Assembly: GCF_004341845.1 (NCBI RefSeq)
Contig: NZ_SLVB01000002.1
Location: forward strand, 496,001-560,000
Length of the DNA: 64,000 nt
Direction: 5' to 3'
Source of the DNA: Novosphingobium sp. PhB165
GTDB lineage: Bacteria > Pseudomonadota > Alphaproteobacteria > Sphingomonadales > Sphingomonadaceae
Part shown: one piece after another, positions 7,481-15,802 of the stretch
Numbering within the stretch: the stretch's first letter is position 1
Layout of the letters: the number at the start of each line of letters is the position of its first letter
Program-made: the position numbers and the translations under genes
Notes under the pieces: model-generated
What the model was told of the DNA's origin: nothing
The model's input: only the letters and a program-made list of their open reading frames with translations
Database searches by the model: none

Positions 7481-9794
7481 TCAGACCAAACTCACGACGC
7501 GGAGTGTAGCTGATCGGACGGTAGTTGACGGGAATGAAGCCAAACACCGGCGCCACCTGTCCCCGCGAAAGAACCTGAGACGTGTTCAGCGCATTCTTCG
7601 AGTACAGCGAGATTTCCCAGGCATTGTCGGGCGAGCGAATGCCTGCGTAGACATTGAGCAGGCTGTAGTTGTCGATGACCACGCCTTCGTTGCGATAGGG
7701 ATTTTCCGGGTAATAGTTGAACAGCCCGCGGATAAATCCGTCGACGGAATTTGACACCGGGTGCGAGTATTCGGACTGGACCGAGAGTGTCCAGCGCGGC
7801 GCGGTCGAAATCGATTGATTGGACTTGCAGCGCGCTACCAGAACGCCGGCGGCCGCAAAGTCGGCCGCAGTCGGCACGCCGTTGTCGGGAATGCCATCGA
7901 AGTTGCTGTCGTTGCAGGGCACATAATCGTTGTCGACCGTTCCCTTCGCATAGCTGAAGCCGGCCGACACATTCCACCGGGGCGTGATCAGGAAGGAGGC
8001 ATCGGCTTCGATGCCCTTCACAATCGCATTCGCATCGGCGGTGAAATCCTGCCTTGTGACCATTCCTTGCGCGAAGTCATCGAAATAGATGTCTTCGATC
8101 AGGAAGTTGTGATTGTCGAATTTCTGATAGAACGCCGCGACATTGAGATGCGCGCGCTTGTCGAGGAACGATGCCTTGAAGCCGACCTCGAAGCCCAGCG
8201 ATTTCTCCGGTGGCTTGAAGTGCAAATCGCTTGCCGACTGAAAGCCCGGTACTTCCAGCGGACTGAGGATCACGACGCTGAATGGCGGACGGTAGGATGT
8301 TCCGGCATTGCCGTAGATCAGGAAATCATCGGACAAGCGATGCGAAAGCGAAGCGTTCCAGACCCAGTGAGTGTCCTTGATCGGCTGGGTCTGGGCAAAG
8401 CCCGGCAGGCAGAAATTCGACGGCGTGAGGCACAGCGAGTTTCCTTCACCCGGAACGGAATCGAAGGGTTCGCTGGCCGTCTGCTTGATATCGATATGCC
8501 GCGCGCCGCCGGTCAGTTCGGTGCGGTCGGTAATGTGCGCGGTGACTGTGCCGAAGAACGAAACCTCGCGGCTTATGACCTTTTGCGAGAGCAGCGTGCC
8601 GATGTTGGAAAGCGGCGTCGAGGGATCGACGACGCCTATGGCGCTTCCCTTCTGGTGTTCGTAGTAGGCGCCGATCGTATAGTCGAAGATCCCGGCAATC
8701 CGCTCCTCGGAGGCCAGGCGCAGTTCATGGCGCCATGTCTCGTTCCCGGCCGGCGCAATCGCCTGATAGGAATCGAAGCCGGGGAAGACGTTGTATGGAT
8801 CCTGCGGCGTATAGGTATTCAGCGTCTGCTTCGAATATCCGCCCACGTAGCTGAGCTTCTGCCCGGCGAAACCCCAATCGGCATTGGCGGTGACGAGGTC
8901 GAATTTCAGCTTGGAATTGCGCGAAAAGTCCGACACGGCAAGCCGATCGCTGCCCGAGATGACCGGGCCGCCGGCGGGCAGGCCCAGCATCGGGAAGGGG
9001 TTGGAAAAGCCATCGACCTGTTGGAACGAGCGATATTTGGCGTCCATGTGCTGGTACATCACGGACACGCCGATCGTGTCCGTGGGCTCGAAGCGCAGAC
9101 TAGCGCGCATTGCCTCGGTCTTGCCGAACGGATCGGCGCCATTGTTCACGCTCGTCACGCTGTCGAGTTCGTTGTGATCGACGAGCCCGGCTAGACGAAT
9201 TCCCAGTACGCCGTCGATCAGCGGCACGCCCACGGCGCCGTTGACGTTGATGTTTCCTCGGGTGGTCCCGGTCATGTTGACGTAGCCGCCGACCTCGGAA
9301 AGGTCGGCGCCCTTGGTCGTCAGGGTGATCGCGCCGGATGGCGCGGAACGGCCGCGCAAGGTGCCTTGCGGCCCGCGCAGCACTTCGATCTGTCCCACGT
9401 CGAACATCGACTGGAATACAAGGTTCGAATCCGCGCTCGCTTCATTGATGTAGAACTGAACCGTGGGGCTCGTGCTGCCCGCCAGCGTATCGAACGTCAC
9501 GCCGCGAAGCGAGAACTTGGAATCCGAACCGGTAACGCCGCCCGCAAGCTGGAGCCCGGGGACGACGTTCTGAATATCCTTGAAGTTCTGAAGGTTGAGC
9601 TTTTCGATCGCCTCCGTGGTGACGGCGTTGACCGTTTGCGGCACGTCCTGCAGGCTCTCCTGACGGCGGCGCGCCGTGACGATGATGTCTTCAGTCGAAT
9701 ATACCGTGGCTTCCTTCGGCGCGTCCTGCGCGTGTGCGCTTGCCAATGGCAGCAGGCTCGCGCCTGACAGCACGATCCACCGTAGTTTCTTCAT
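7452..9794 (-). CDS. TonB-dependent outer-membrane receptor
   Basis: 780 residues, a usual length for sphingomonad TonB receptors. The signal peptide is clear (MKKLRW, hydrophobic core, SAHA cleavage). An EDIIVTARRRQESLQDVP segment is the TonB box/plug entry, followed by the plug domain (VLRGPQGTLRGRSAPSGAITLTTK) and a 22-strand-type barrel ending in NVRYSFGSR with a terminal aromatic pattern. A strong GGGAGG lies before the ATG. This subtype (FecA/CirA-like with IIVTARRR) is common for uptake of plant-derived or aromatic compounds. The tannase-family gene downstream overlaps it, forming a receptor-hydrolase pair, and a LuxR-type regulator gene lies divergently 264 bases away. The ligand is not determinable from sequence. 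Confidence 0.93.
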   Translation of the reverse strand: MKKLRWIVLSGASLLPLASAHAQDAPKEATVYSTEDIIVTARRRQESLQDVPQTVNAVTTEAIEKLNLQNFKDIQNVVPGLQLAGGVTGSDSKFSLRGVTFDTLAGSTSPTVQFYINEASADSNLVFQSMFDVGQIEVLRGPQGTLRGRSAPSGAITLTTKGADLSEVGGYVNMTGTTRGNINVNGAVGVPLIDGVLGIRLAGLVDHNELDSVTSVNNGADPFGKTEAMRASLRFEPTDTIGVSVMYQHMDAKYRSFQQVDGFSNPFPMLGLPAGGPVISGSDRLAVSDFSRNSKLKFDLVTANADWGFAGQKLSYVGGYSKQTLNTYTPQDPYNVFPGFDSYQAIAPAGNETWRHELRLASEERIAGIFDYTIGAYYEHQKGSAIGVVDPSTPLSNIGTLLSQKVISREVSFFGTVTAHITDRTELTGGARHIDIKQTASEPFDSVPGEGNSLCLTPSNFCLPGFAQTQPIKDTHWVWNASLSHRLSDDFLIYGNAGTSYRPPFSVVILSPLEVPGFQSASDLHFKPPEKSLGFEVGFKASFLDKRAHLNVAAFYQKFDNHNFLIEDIYFDDFAQGMVTRQDFTADANAIVKGIEADASFLITPRWNVSAGFSYAKGTVDNDYVPCNDSNFDGIPDNGVPTAADFAAAGVLVARCKSNQSISTAPRWTLSVQSEYSHPVSNSVDGFIRGLFNYYPENPYRNEGVVIDNYSLLNVYAGIRSPDNAWEISLYSKNALNTSQVLSRGQVAPVFGFIPVNYRPISYTPRREFGLNVRYSFGSR

Positions 9795-10016
9795 GGCTTT
9801 CCTCCCTGTTCGCCCGCCGTGGTTTCATCCGCGTGCAGGTAATTTTCTTTTCGGCAGATGGCGTTGTCGCCTTCTCCTCCCACGATCGCACCAGGCAATG
9901 CCCGCTTTTTGCCGGTCGGTTGGAGTTGCCCAGTATCCTCGATCCCGCGGCATTATTGTCGTGCCGCCCGTTTGGTGTTGCGGCAATCTTGGCGTAAGGA
10001 TGGCAGCAGAAAAACA

Positions 10017-10026
10017 CCCATATGGG
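10017..10026. promoter_or_regulatory. Short palindrome in TonB receptor/luxR divergent promoter
   Basis: CCCATATGGG, extended as ACCCATATGGGGGT, is a perfect 10-base palindrome 33 bases before the luxR-type ATG. It could be an operator for that regulator. The 264-base divergent spacer (9795-10058) shows nothing else clear. Confidence 0.3.
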
Positions 10027-10058
10027 GGTATGTGAAGTAAAATCCGGGAGAGCTAAGA

Positions 10059-11189
10059 ATGTCCGCTACGCTTGGCTTGGCTGATCTTACCCAGAGCCTG
10101 CTGGACGGCGCATATGAAACGGAATTGTGGAGCACCTTTCTCTCGCAGCTTTCCGCCGCTACCAACTCCGACTTTGCCATTCTTCTGTGCCAACCGCCCG
10201 GCTGGCGGCAGGATGATGCCTTGCAGCTCATTTGGGGCGATGCCCGCATCGAGGAGAGCAAGGACATCCATAGACGTCATTTCGTTTCACGGGACCCGAA
10301 TTCGGGAGACACGACGAGCGAGGCAACGCCGTACTCCCTGCGGGATCTTATCGAGCAGGATCAAGGGGAGCACACGGCGTTCTATACCGAACTGACACAA
10401 GTCCATGGTGTAAGCGATATCCGCCAGATCCGGGTCAGAGAGCCTAGCGGTGTCGACGCCTGGCTGACTATCGTCCGCAAAGTCGGAGCGTTCGATCGCG
10501 ACGTAGACAGACTTCTCGAACAACTTGCGCCGTTTTTGCGAGGCGTTCTGCGCAATTACGTGACTTTGCAAAGAGAAAGCTTCACTGCGTCACTCGCGTC
10601 TGAGGCGATCCGCCGGCTGCAATTCGGATGGCTGGCTCTCGACCGGAATGGAAAGGTCGTCGATTGCGACGACGTCGGATCGGTTTTGCTGCAAAGATCG
10701 GGAATGCTCGGCCGATCCGGGGCGGGGCGGCTGAAGATTGCCGACGCTAATACCGAAAAAGCCATTCTCGATAGCATCCGCGTGATGTCTACAAGTGTTG
10801 AGGCCCAGCCACGCGCGGTTTCGTTGTCTAGGGATCCATGGCTGGACATGCTGCTGGTTCCGGCGCCCCGGCGCTTTATCGGTACGATCGGGAAGCCCGT
10901 TGTAGTTGCCTACATCCATGGCGATAGCTGGAGGATCGCGGATCGATGTGGCCAACTCATCGATTTGTTCCGGCTTACCAAGAGCGAGGCCCGGCTTGCG
11001 CTTGAACTGTGCCGTGGAAGATCGATTGCCGAGGCGGCGGACGATCTTGGCCTGCAGGTCGAAACGGCACGGGGCTACTCTAAGAAAATCTATGCAAAAA
11101 TCGGCGCGCGGGGGCAAGCGGACCTTGTCCGCATTCTCATGGGCAGTGTGCTGGCGCTCGCACCTGACATCGAGCGGCTGCCTCGTTGA
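10059..11189 (+). CDS. LuxR-type helix-turn-helix transcriptional regulator
   Basis: 376 residues. The last ~70 contain a LuxR/GerE helix-turn-helix: LTKSEARLALELCRGRSIAEAADDLGLQVETARGYSKKIYAKIG, with conserved LT..E, the recognition helix in VETARGYSKKIY, and the tail ADLVRIL. The N-terminal ~290 residues show no phospho-acceptor receiver pattern and resemble the sensory region found in sphingomonad LuxR proteins next to TonB receptor or hydrolase genes. CGGGAG before the ATG supports the start. It is divergent from the TonB receptor gene and followed by an alpha/beta hydrolase, so it probably controls one or both. The inducer is unknown. Confidence 0.85.
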   Translation: MSATLGLADLTQSLLDGAYETELWSTFLSQLSAATNSDFAILLCQPPGWRQDDALQLIWGDARIEESKDIHRRHFVSRDPNSGDTTSEATPYSLRDLIEQDQGEHTAFYTELTQVHGVSDIRQIRVREPSGVDAWLTIVRKVGAFDRDVDRLLEQLAPFLRGVLRNYVTLQRESFTASLASEAIRRLQFGWLALDRNGKVVDCDDVGSVLLQRSGMLGRSGAGRLKIADANTEKAILDSIRVMSTSVEAQPRAVSLSRDPWLDMLLVPAPRRFIGTIGKPVVVAYIHGDSWRIADRCGQLIDLFRLTKSEARLALELCRGRSIAEAADDLGLQVETARGYSKKIYAKIGARGQADLVRILMGSVLALAPDIERLPR

Positions 11190-11233
11190 TCTGAGGACAG
11201 GTGCTATTTCGGTTTGCCATGGCTTGCGCAATT

Positions 11234-11249
11234 AACCAACTGTTCGGTA
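11234..11249. promoter_or_regulatory. Degenerate copy of the TetR-type operator
   Basis: AACCAACTGTTCGGTA agrees at 13 of 16 positions with the consensus TACCRAYTAGTCRGTA built from the sites at 3562, 15634 and 22608. It lies 74 bases before the alpha/beta hydrolase ATG. One arm (CGGTA) is intact, the centre deviates, so this is the weakest of the set. Confidence 0.35.
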
Positions 11250-11322
11250 GGGTTGGGAATCGCGACGGCGGGCAATGAGATTCCAGGATGCAAAAGCGTC
11301 CGGACGGGCTGGGGAGTAGCGC

Positions 11323-12234
11323 ATGCGAAAGTCTGTATACATTGGGACACTTGCTTTTACGCTCATCGGTGTGCCCAGCGCCGCGCAGACAAGCCCTGCG
11401 GTACGCGATATTCCGGCTCCAAATTCACCACCTTCGATACCGCTGGACGGTTCGGTCGCGGGTAGCGCCGATACCGAAGTCTGGACACGGCTTGGAACGC
11501 TGGATGTTGTGAGAAACGTCTCGCATCCCACGCTCACACCGATCCTTCCGGAACCGGGGAATGCAACAGGGGCGGCCGTCGTGATCGCGCCCGGCGGCGG
11601 CATGATCATGCTCGCCCTGGACGCGGAAGGCTGGCAGGTTGCGCATGCGTTCGCACGCCGCGGGATCGCGGCATTCGTACTGAAGTACCGGGTCCAACCG
11701 ACGCCCGTGGCTGTTCCCGATCTTCTGGCCTATTTTGCGCAGCTGCAGGCAAAGGCGGAAAAAGGCGAGGCGACGGAGACCGATAGCACCGCCGCGGTCA
11801 AGGATGCCGGTACCGCGATCGCGATGGTACGGGCCAACGCCGCGCGCTGGGGAGTGGACCCAGCACGCGTCGGGATGATCGGGTTCTCCTCTGGAGCAAC
11901 CGTGGCCAGAGACGCCGCTTTCGTAAATGAGCCCGGTGGGCGGCCGGACTTCGTTGCGCTCCTTTACGGAGGTTTGGACAAGGTCGAGGTGCCGGCAACG
12001 GCACCGCCGATGTTCGCTGCGGTGGCCTTTGACGACAAGATTGCCAGATTTGACGGCTTTCCTGTCGTCGCCGCTTGGCACTCGGCAGGGCGGCCGGTCG
12101 AACTGCATGCCTATCAGAGTGGCGGGCACGGATTTGGGTTGGGGAGGCCCGGCACGACCAGTCTGGGCGTCTTCGACCAGCTTATCCAATGGCTGGATAT
12201 TCAAGGGTTTCTAAAACGAAAAACCGAAAAATGA
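11323..12234 (+). CDS. Secreted alpha/beta-hydrolase (acetyl-xylan-esterase-like)
   Basis: 303 residues with an N-terminal signal peptide (MRKSVYIGTLAFTLIGVPSAAQ). The fold signature is that of BD-FAE/Axe-type hydrolases often annotated as alpha/beta hydrolase or acetylesterase: oxyanion region VVIAPGGGMIMLALD, nucleophile elbow GFSSGA (Ser near 189), and a C-terminal His in SGGHGFGLG. It probably removes acetyl or other acyl groups from a glycan or glycoside in the periplasm. It is preceded by a degenerate copy of the regional operator and followed 88 bases later by the DapB-like dehydrogenase gene. The substrate is not known; neighbouring rhamnosidase and tannases suggest acylated plant glycosides. 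Confidence 0.82.
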   Translation: MRKSVYIGTLAFTLIGVPSAAQTSPAVRDIPAPNSPPSIPLDGSVAGSADTEVWTRLGTLDVVRNVSHPTLTPILPEPGNATGAAVVIAPGGGMIMLALDAEGWQVAHAFARRGIAAFVLKYRVQPTPVAVPDLLAYFAQLQAKAEKGEATETDSTAAVKDAGTAIAMVRANAARWGVDPARVGMIGFSSGATVARDAAFVNEPGGRPDFVALLYGGLDKVEVPATAPPMFAAVAFDDKIARFDGFPVVAAWHSAGRPVELHAYQSGGHGFGLGRPGTTSLGVFDQLIQWLDIQGFLKRKTEK

Positions 12235-12293
12235 ACTGGCCGGCAACATTCCGAAATATTGTCTGTCGTAGTGTTTAAGTCGGCTTTTGATCG

Positions 12294-12309
12294 ATAATTT
12301 GCAAATTAT
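12294..12309. promoter_or_regulatory. Perfect 16-bp AT-rich palindrome before the DapB-like gene
   Basis: ATAATTTGCAAATTAT is identical to its reverse complement. It ends two bases before the ribosome site GGGAGAGAG and 13 bases before the ATG at 12323. An operator that blocks transcription start or early elongation is the simplest reading; it differs from the TetR-like operator of the neighbours. Confidence 0.45.
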
Positions 12310-12322
12310 ACGGGAGAGAGAA

Positions 12323-13366
12323 ATGGAAACCATGCGGGTAATACAATGGACCACCGGAAAAGTCGGCAAGCTTGCGCTTCGCGGTATTCTGGATGATCCC
12401 CGATTGGAATTGGCTGGTGTCTTTGCCTATTCCGACGAGAAGCGTGGCGTGGATGCAGGAACGCTTTGCGGGCGGCCCGAATGCGGAGTGTTGGCGACAA
12501 ATGATATCGACGCGCTGATTGCTCTGGGTGCCGATGCGGTCATCTACACACCTTTCATGGCCGATCTGGACCACGCCGTCAGATTGCTGGAAAGCGGAAT
12601 AGACATCATCAGCACCAACCTGTTCCTGAACGTTGGAGGCATTCAGGGGGACACGCGCAAGGCGCTGGAGGAGGCCTGTCGTAAAGGTGACGCCTCGCTC
12701 TTCATTACAGGGGTAAACCCCGGGTGGATCAACGGCGTAGCCGCTGCGCTGACAGCGGTATGCCGCGATGTCGAGATGGTCTCGATTTCGGAATCGGCCG
12801 ATTGTTCGGTCTATGAATCCAAGGAGACCTGGCTCGCGATGGGAATATCGCTTCCCGAAGCCACTCCGGAAGTCATCCAGACAAGTCGTTTGTGGATGAC
12901 ATCGTTCTACGATGCCGCGAATCGGTTGGCGACAGCTCTGGGTTTCGAACTGGAGGAACTGGATTACGATATCGAATTCGCCACAGCCTCACAGACGGTC
13001 GATCTCGGCTTCATGACCATCCCCAAGGATACCAATGCCGCGCTGCGCGCCGGTTGGACCGGGAAGATTGGCGGTCGCACCGTCGTAAAGGTGACCGTCG
13101 CCTGGTATCTGACCAAACTTCTCAATGAGGGCTGGAAGTTTGAGGATGACCAGTACCATCTGGTGATCAAGGGTGAGCCTGAGGTCAACACGCGCATCCG
13201 TTTCACGCCGCCCGCGCACTGGGGGCGTCACGAGTGGGATACGATGACGGCCATGCCGGCCGTAAACGCCGCCTTCAATGTCAAGGCGGCCCCGGCCGGC
13301 ATTCTGACGTTGAAGGACGTTGGCCTGCCTTGCGCGCCTGCCGGCGTTTGGGCCTCCGCAAGATAG
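12323..13366 (+). CDS. DapB-like NAD(P)H-dependent (amine) dehydrogenase family protein
   Basis: 347 residues. The N-terminus is a Rossmann fold (MRVIQWTTGKVGKLALRGIL), continuing as in dihydrodipicolinate reductase and 2,4-diaminopentanoate dehydrogenase-like proteins (IYTPFMADLDHAVRLLESGIDIISTN; NPGWINGVAAALTAV). It is longer than housekeeping DapB and lacks a clear DapB lysine/arginine substrate motif, so lysine biosynthesis is unlikely. Proteins of this group occur in actinobacterial and sphingomonad catabolic clusters, often beside P450 and SDR genes as here, where they probably reduce or oxidise a carbonyl or imine intermediate. ATG 12323 is chosen because GGGAGAGAG precedes it. The reaction is not known. 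Confidence 0.78.
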   Translation: METMRVIQWTTGKVGKLALRGILDDPRLELAGVFAYSDEKRGVDAGTLCGRPECGVLATNDIDALIALGADAVIYTPFMADLDHAVRLLESGIDIISTNLFLNVGGIQGDTRKALEEACRKGDASLFITGVNPGWINGVAAALTAVCRDVEMVSISESADCSVYESKETWLAMGISLPEATPEVIQTSRLWMTSFYDAANRLATALGFELEELDYDIEFATASQTVDLGFMTIPKDTNAALRAGWTGKIGGRTVVKVTVAWYLTKLLNEGWKFEDDQYHLVIKGEPEVNTRIRFTPPAHWGRHEWDTMTAMPAVNAAFNVKAAPAGILTLKDVGLPCAPAGVWASAR

Positions 13367-13388
13367 AGTGACGACGGCAAGCCCGGTT

Positions 13389-13441
13389 CGCCGCTCCCCG
13401 CGACGGTATGGGAGCGGCGCCCCGGTCTGAACCGGGGCGCC
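13389..13441. terminator. Two overlapping hairpins between convergent genes
   Basis: CGCCGCTCCC (13389-13398) pairs with GGGAGCGGCG (13410-13419), and GGCGCCCCGG (13416-13425) pairs with CCGGGGCGCC (13432-13441). They share bases 13416-13419, so they are mutually exclusive. They lie between the stops of convergent genes and probably act as a bidirectional terminator. No long T-run follows. Confidence 0.5.
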
Positions 13442-13473
13442 GTAATGGATAGGTCAGGCGAGCGCGGTCGCTC

Positions 13474-14220
13474 TCAGATGTACATCCCGCCATTCACGCC
13501 GAGCACCTGTCCGGTGACGTAGCTCGCATCGTCGGAAGCGAGATAAGCGCAGGCCCCCGCGATGTCGGCGGGCGTGCCGGGACGGGAAATCGGAATCATC
13601 TGGACGATCATCTCGGTCGGGAACCCGCTGGATTCCGCATGCCGGTGCATCATCGGGGTCTCCACCAGCGAAGGCGGGATGGTGTTGACGGTGATGTTGT
13701 GCGGGGCAAACTCGCGTGCGAGCGCCCGGGTCATACCGATGACGCCGCCTTTCGATGCCGAGTAATGGACCTGCCGCGGGCCGCCCGACTGCGCCGCCTG
13801 CGAGGAAATCGTAACGATCCGCCCCCAGGACTGCTCGATCATGTCCGGAAGTGCGGCCTGCACGGTATGGAACACGCCGGTGAGGTTAACCGACATCGTC
13901 CGGTCCCATTGCGACTGCGACATTTCCATGAAGGGGACGAATTCTGAAATCCCCGCGTTCGCCACGACGATGCTGATCGGCCCCAGTTCCTTGCGGATGC
14001 TGTCATAGACTTCGTCGAGTGCCGAACGGTCCGAAATATCGACGGCGTGAGCGACAATCCGCGTGCCTTCTACACGCAGCAGCTCGGCTTCCTTGTCGAG
14101 AAGCGCGCCGTTCATGTCCAGCATCGCGGTCGGATGGCCATCGCGCGCAAAGCGCTGGGCAATGCCAAGGCCGATGCCTCCTGCCGCGCCGGTAACGACA
14201 ACAGTACGTTTTTCATTCAT
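13474..14220 (-). CDS. Short-chain dehydrogenase/reductase (SDR, FabG-like)
   Basis: 248 residues, classical SDR size. Cofactor motif TGAAGGIGLGIA at the N-terminus, NAG at VANAGISEF, catalytic Ser in ISSQAAQ and YSASK (Tyr-x3-Lys) near residue 155, and the C-terminal GQVLGVNGGMYI. It would oxidise or reduce an alcohol/ketone or 3-oxoacyl group with NAD(P). It lies 27 bases downstream of the P450 gene on the same strand, so the pair likely acts in sequence: hydroxylation, then oxidation of the alcohol. A role in fatty-acid synthesis is less likely given that context. Confidence 0.9.
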   Translation of the reverse strand: MNEKRTVVVTGAAGGIGLGIAQRFARDGHPTAMLDMNGALLDKEAELLRVEGTRIVAHAVDISDRSALDEVYDSIRKELGPISIVVANAGISEFVPFMEMSQSQWDRTMSVNLTGVFHTVQAALPDMIEQSWGRIVTISSQAAQSGGPRQVHYSASKGGVIGMTRALAREFAPHNITVNTIPPSLVETPMMHRHAESSGFPTEMIVQMIPISRPGTPADIAGACAYLASDDASYVTGQVLGVNGGMYI

Positions 14221-14247
14221 TCGATCGTTCCTTGAATTCGGTTGTTT

Positions 14248-15537
14248 TCAGTTCGCCGCAGGGGTCAATTTCACATTCAGTTTTTCGAGTCCGCGAACGA
14301 TGAAGCTGGCCTCGTACTCAAGCGCCGGATCGGCTGGCGAACCGTGTTCTGCCTCGTCGATCGCGATATTGCTCGTGAGCTTCAGGAACTTCTCCAGGAT
14401 GATCCGGATCTCCACCCGGGCGAGCGGTGCGCCCGAACAGACATGCCCGCCGCGGCCGAAGGCCAGCTGTTCGCGCAGTTTGGGACGGTTAAGTTGGAAT
14501 TCGTCGGGATTTTCCCAGCGAGCCGGATCCCGATTGGCAGCAGCAAGGGCGATCATCACCTTGGTGCCCGCCTTGACGGGAAGGTCTCCGATATTGGTGT
14601 CCCGGCGCGCGAGGCGGAACGTGACCTTGCTCGACCCTTCAAGGCGCAGGACTTCCTCGATGAACGCCGGGATAAGGCTGGGGTCTTCGCGAAGCTGGCG
14701 CTGCACGTCAGGCATTCGGGTGAGATAGAGCATGGAATTGCCGAGCAGCTTCGCGCTCGTGTCCTGCCCAGCGCCGAACAGGAAGGTGCTGAGCTTGACC
14801 AGTTCGATGACATCCGGAAGCGTCCCGTCCGGATAAGTGGCGGTTGCGAGATCGCTGAGGACGTCTCCGTTGGGCGCGGCTCGGCGTTCCATCAGGTAGC
14901 GCACGAAGAAGCCCGCCATGAATTCCAGCGGTCCCACGTCCGTCGTCGCGCCTTCGGCTTGAATGCTGCCCGGCGGGGGCGCGTTTTCGATGACGTTGGT
15001 GAACTGTTCGCGGTCCTCGGATGGAACGCCCAGCAGATCCGCGATCACAAGTGTCACGAACGGTACGGCAACGCCCTTGATCACTTCGCATCCGCCGCTC
15101 TGCACGGCATCACGCACCATCGTTTCTGCCAGTTCGTTGATGTATGCCTCGTTCGCCTTCAGCCGCGAGGGCACGAAGAGGCGGTTGAGCACCGCGCGCG
15201 CGTTGGCGTGCCGGGTATCGTCGAGGGCAACCAGCAAGTCGCCAGCAATGATCTGATCGCGGTGCGCCTCGATTTGCGGAGTAAGGTCGTCACCTTCAGG
15301 CACGAACGGCAGCGGTGCGACCGGGCCGCCGGGAGCGATCGCCGAGGAGAAATCCTTGGGATTATTGAGGACGTCGAGGGCTTCCTGGAAGCCCGTGACA
15401 ATCAGGAGGTCTTCGCGCGCCCTCGATGCGATCACGCGGCCGCGTTCGCGCAGTTCCCTGAAAAACTCGTAAGGATCGAGCAACAGAGCGGGATCGGTAA
15501 GATAGTCACGGTCGATCAGTTCGAGGGCTTCTGTCAC
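14248..15537 (-). CDS. Cytochrome P450 (bacterial class I, soluble)
   Basis: About 429 residues from a GTG at 15537, which has TCTGGAGAG upstream; in-frame codons further upstream cross the operator-like site and are unlikely to be translated. I-helix motif GAGQDTS, ExxR in EEVLR, and heme loop FGRGGHVCSGAPLAR (Cys near 367) are all intact. No membrane anchor is seen, so this is a soluble enzyme needing separate ferredoxin and reductase, which are not in the window. The SDR follows directly. Between its start and the divergent GH106 gene is a 16-bp TetR-type palindrome. The substrate could be an aromatic or terpenoid aglycone released by the glycosidases; that is inference. Confidence 0.9.
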   Translation of the reverse strand: MTEALELIDRDYLTDPALLLDPYEFFRELRERGRVIASRAREDLLIVTGFQEALDVLNNPKDFSSAIAPGGPVAPLPFVPEGDDLTPQIEAHRDQIIAGDLLVALDDTRHANARAVLNRLFVPSRLKANEAYINELAETMVRDAVQSGGCEVIKGVAVPFVTLVIADLLGVPSEDREQFTNVIENAPPPGSIQAEGATTDVGPLEFMAGFFVRYLMERRAAPNGDVLSDLATATYPDGTLPDVIELVKLSTFLFGAGQDTSAKLLGNSMLYLTRMPDVQRQLREDPSLIPAFIEEVLRLEGSSKVTFRLARRDTNIGDLPVKAGTKVMIALAAANRDPARWENPDEFQLNRPKLREQLAFGRGGHVCSGAPLARVEIRIILEKFLKLTSNIAIDEAEHGSPADPALEYEASFIVRGLEKLNVKLTPAAN

Positions 15538-15633
15538 AGGATACTCTCCAGAATTTTTCGTAACGTTTTCAAAACTGCAAACGGTTTGGATTCGGTCACG
15601 CGCGTTGACCGCATCGCGAATGAGCGTTAAGCC

Positions 15634-15649
15634 TACCAACTAGTCAGTA
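15634..15649. promoter_or_regulatory. TetR-type operator between P450 and GH106 genes
   Basis: TACCAACTAGTCAGTA matches the tannase operator TACCGATTAGTCGGTA at 13 of 16 positions, with the CTAGT core symmetric. It lies 97 bases upstream of the P450 GTG and 154 bases upstream of the GH106 ATG, so it could control both divergent transcripts. Confidence 0.5.
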
Positions 15650-15802
15650 ATTTTTGCAATCGGTTTTTGAGAAGTCGAGATAACGCGGCACTTCTCCTTG
15701 TTCGTTTCCCGCCGTCACGATGTTTGGAACGACGGGAAATGGGTGCTGGGACCTCCAGCGGGGAGGAGGCTCCGTTTGTTCAAGCTGGGTGTGGGGAGCA
15801 GG

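Noticed and set aside
9930..9950. CCGGTCGGTTGG in the TonB/luxR spacer as another operator copy
   Set aside because: The arms do not form the TACCR...YGGTA symmetry of the other sites.
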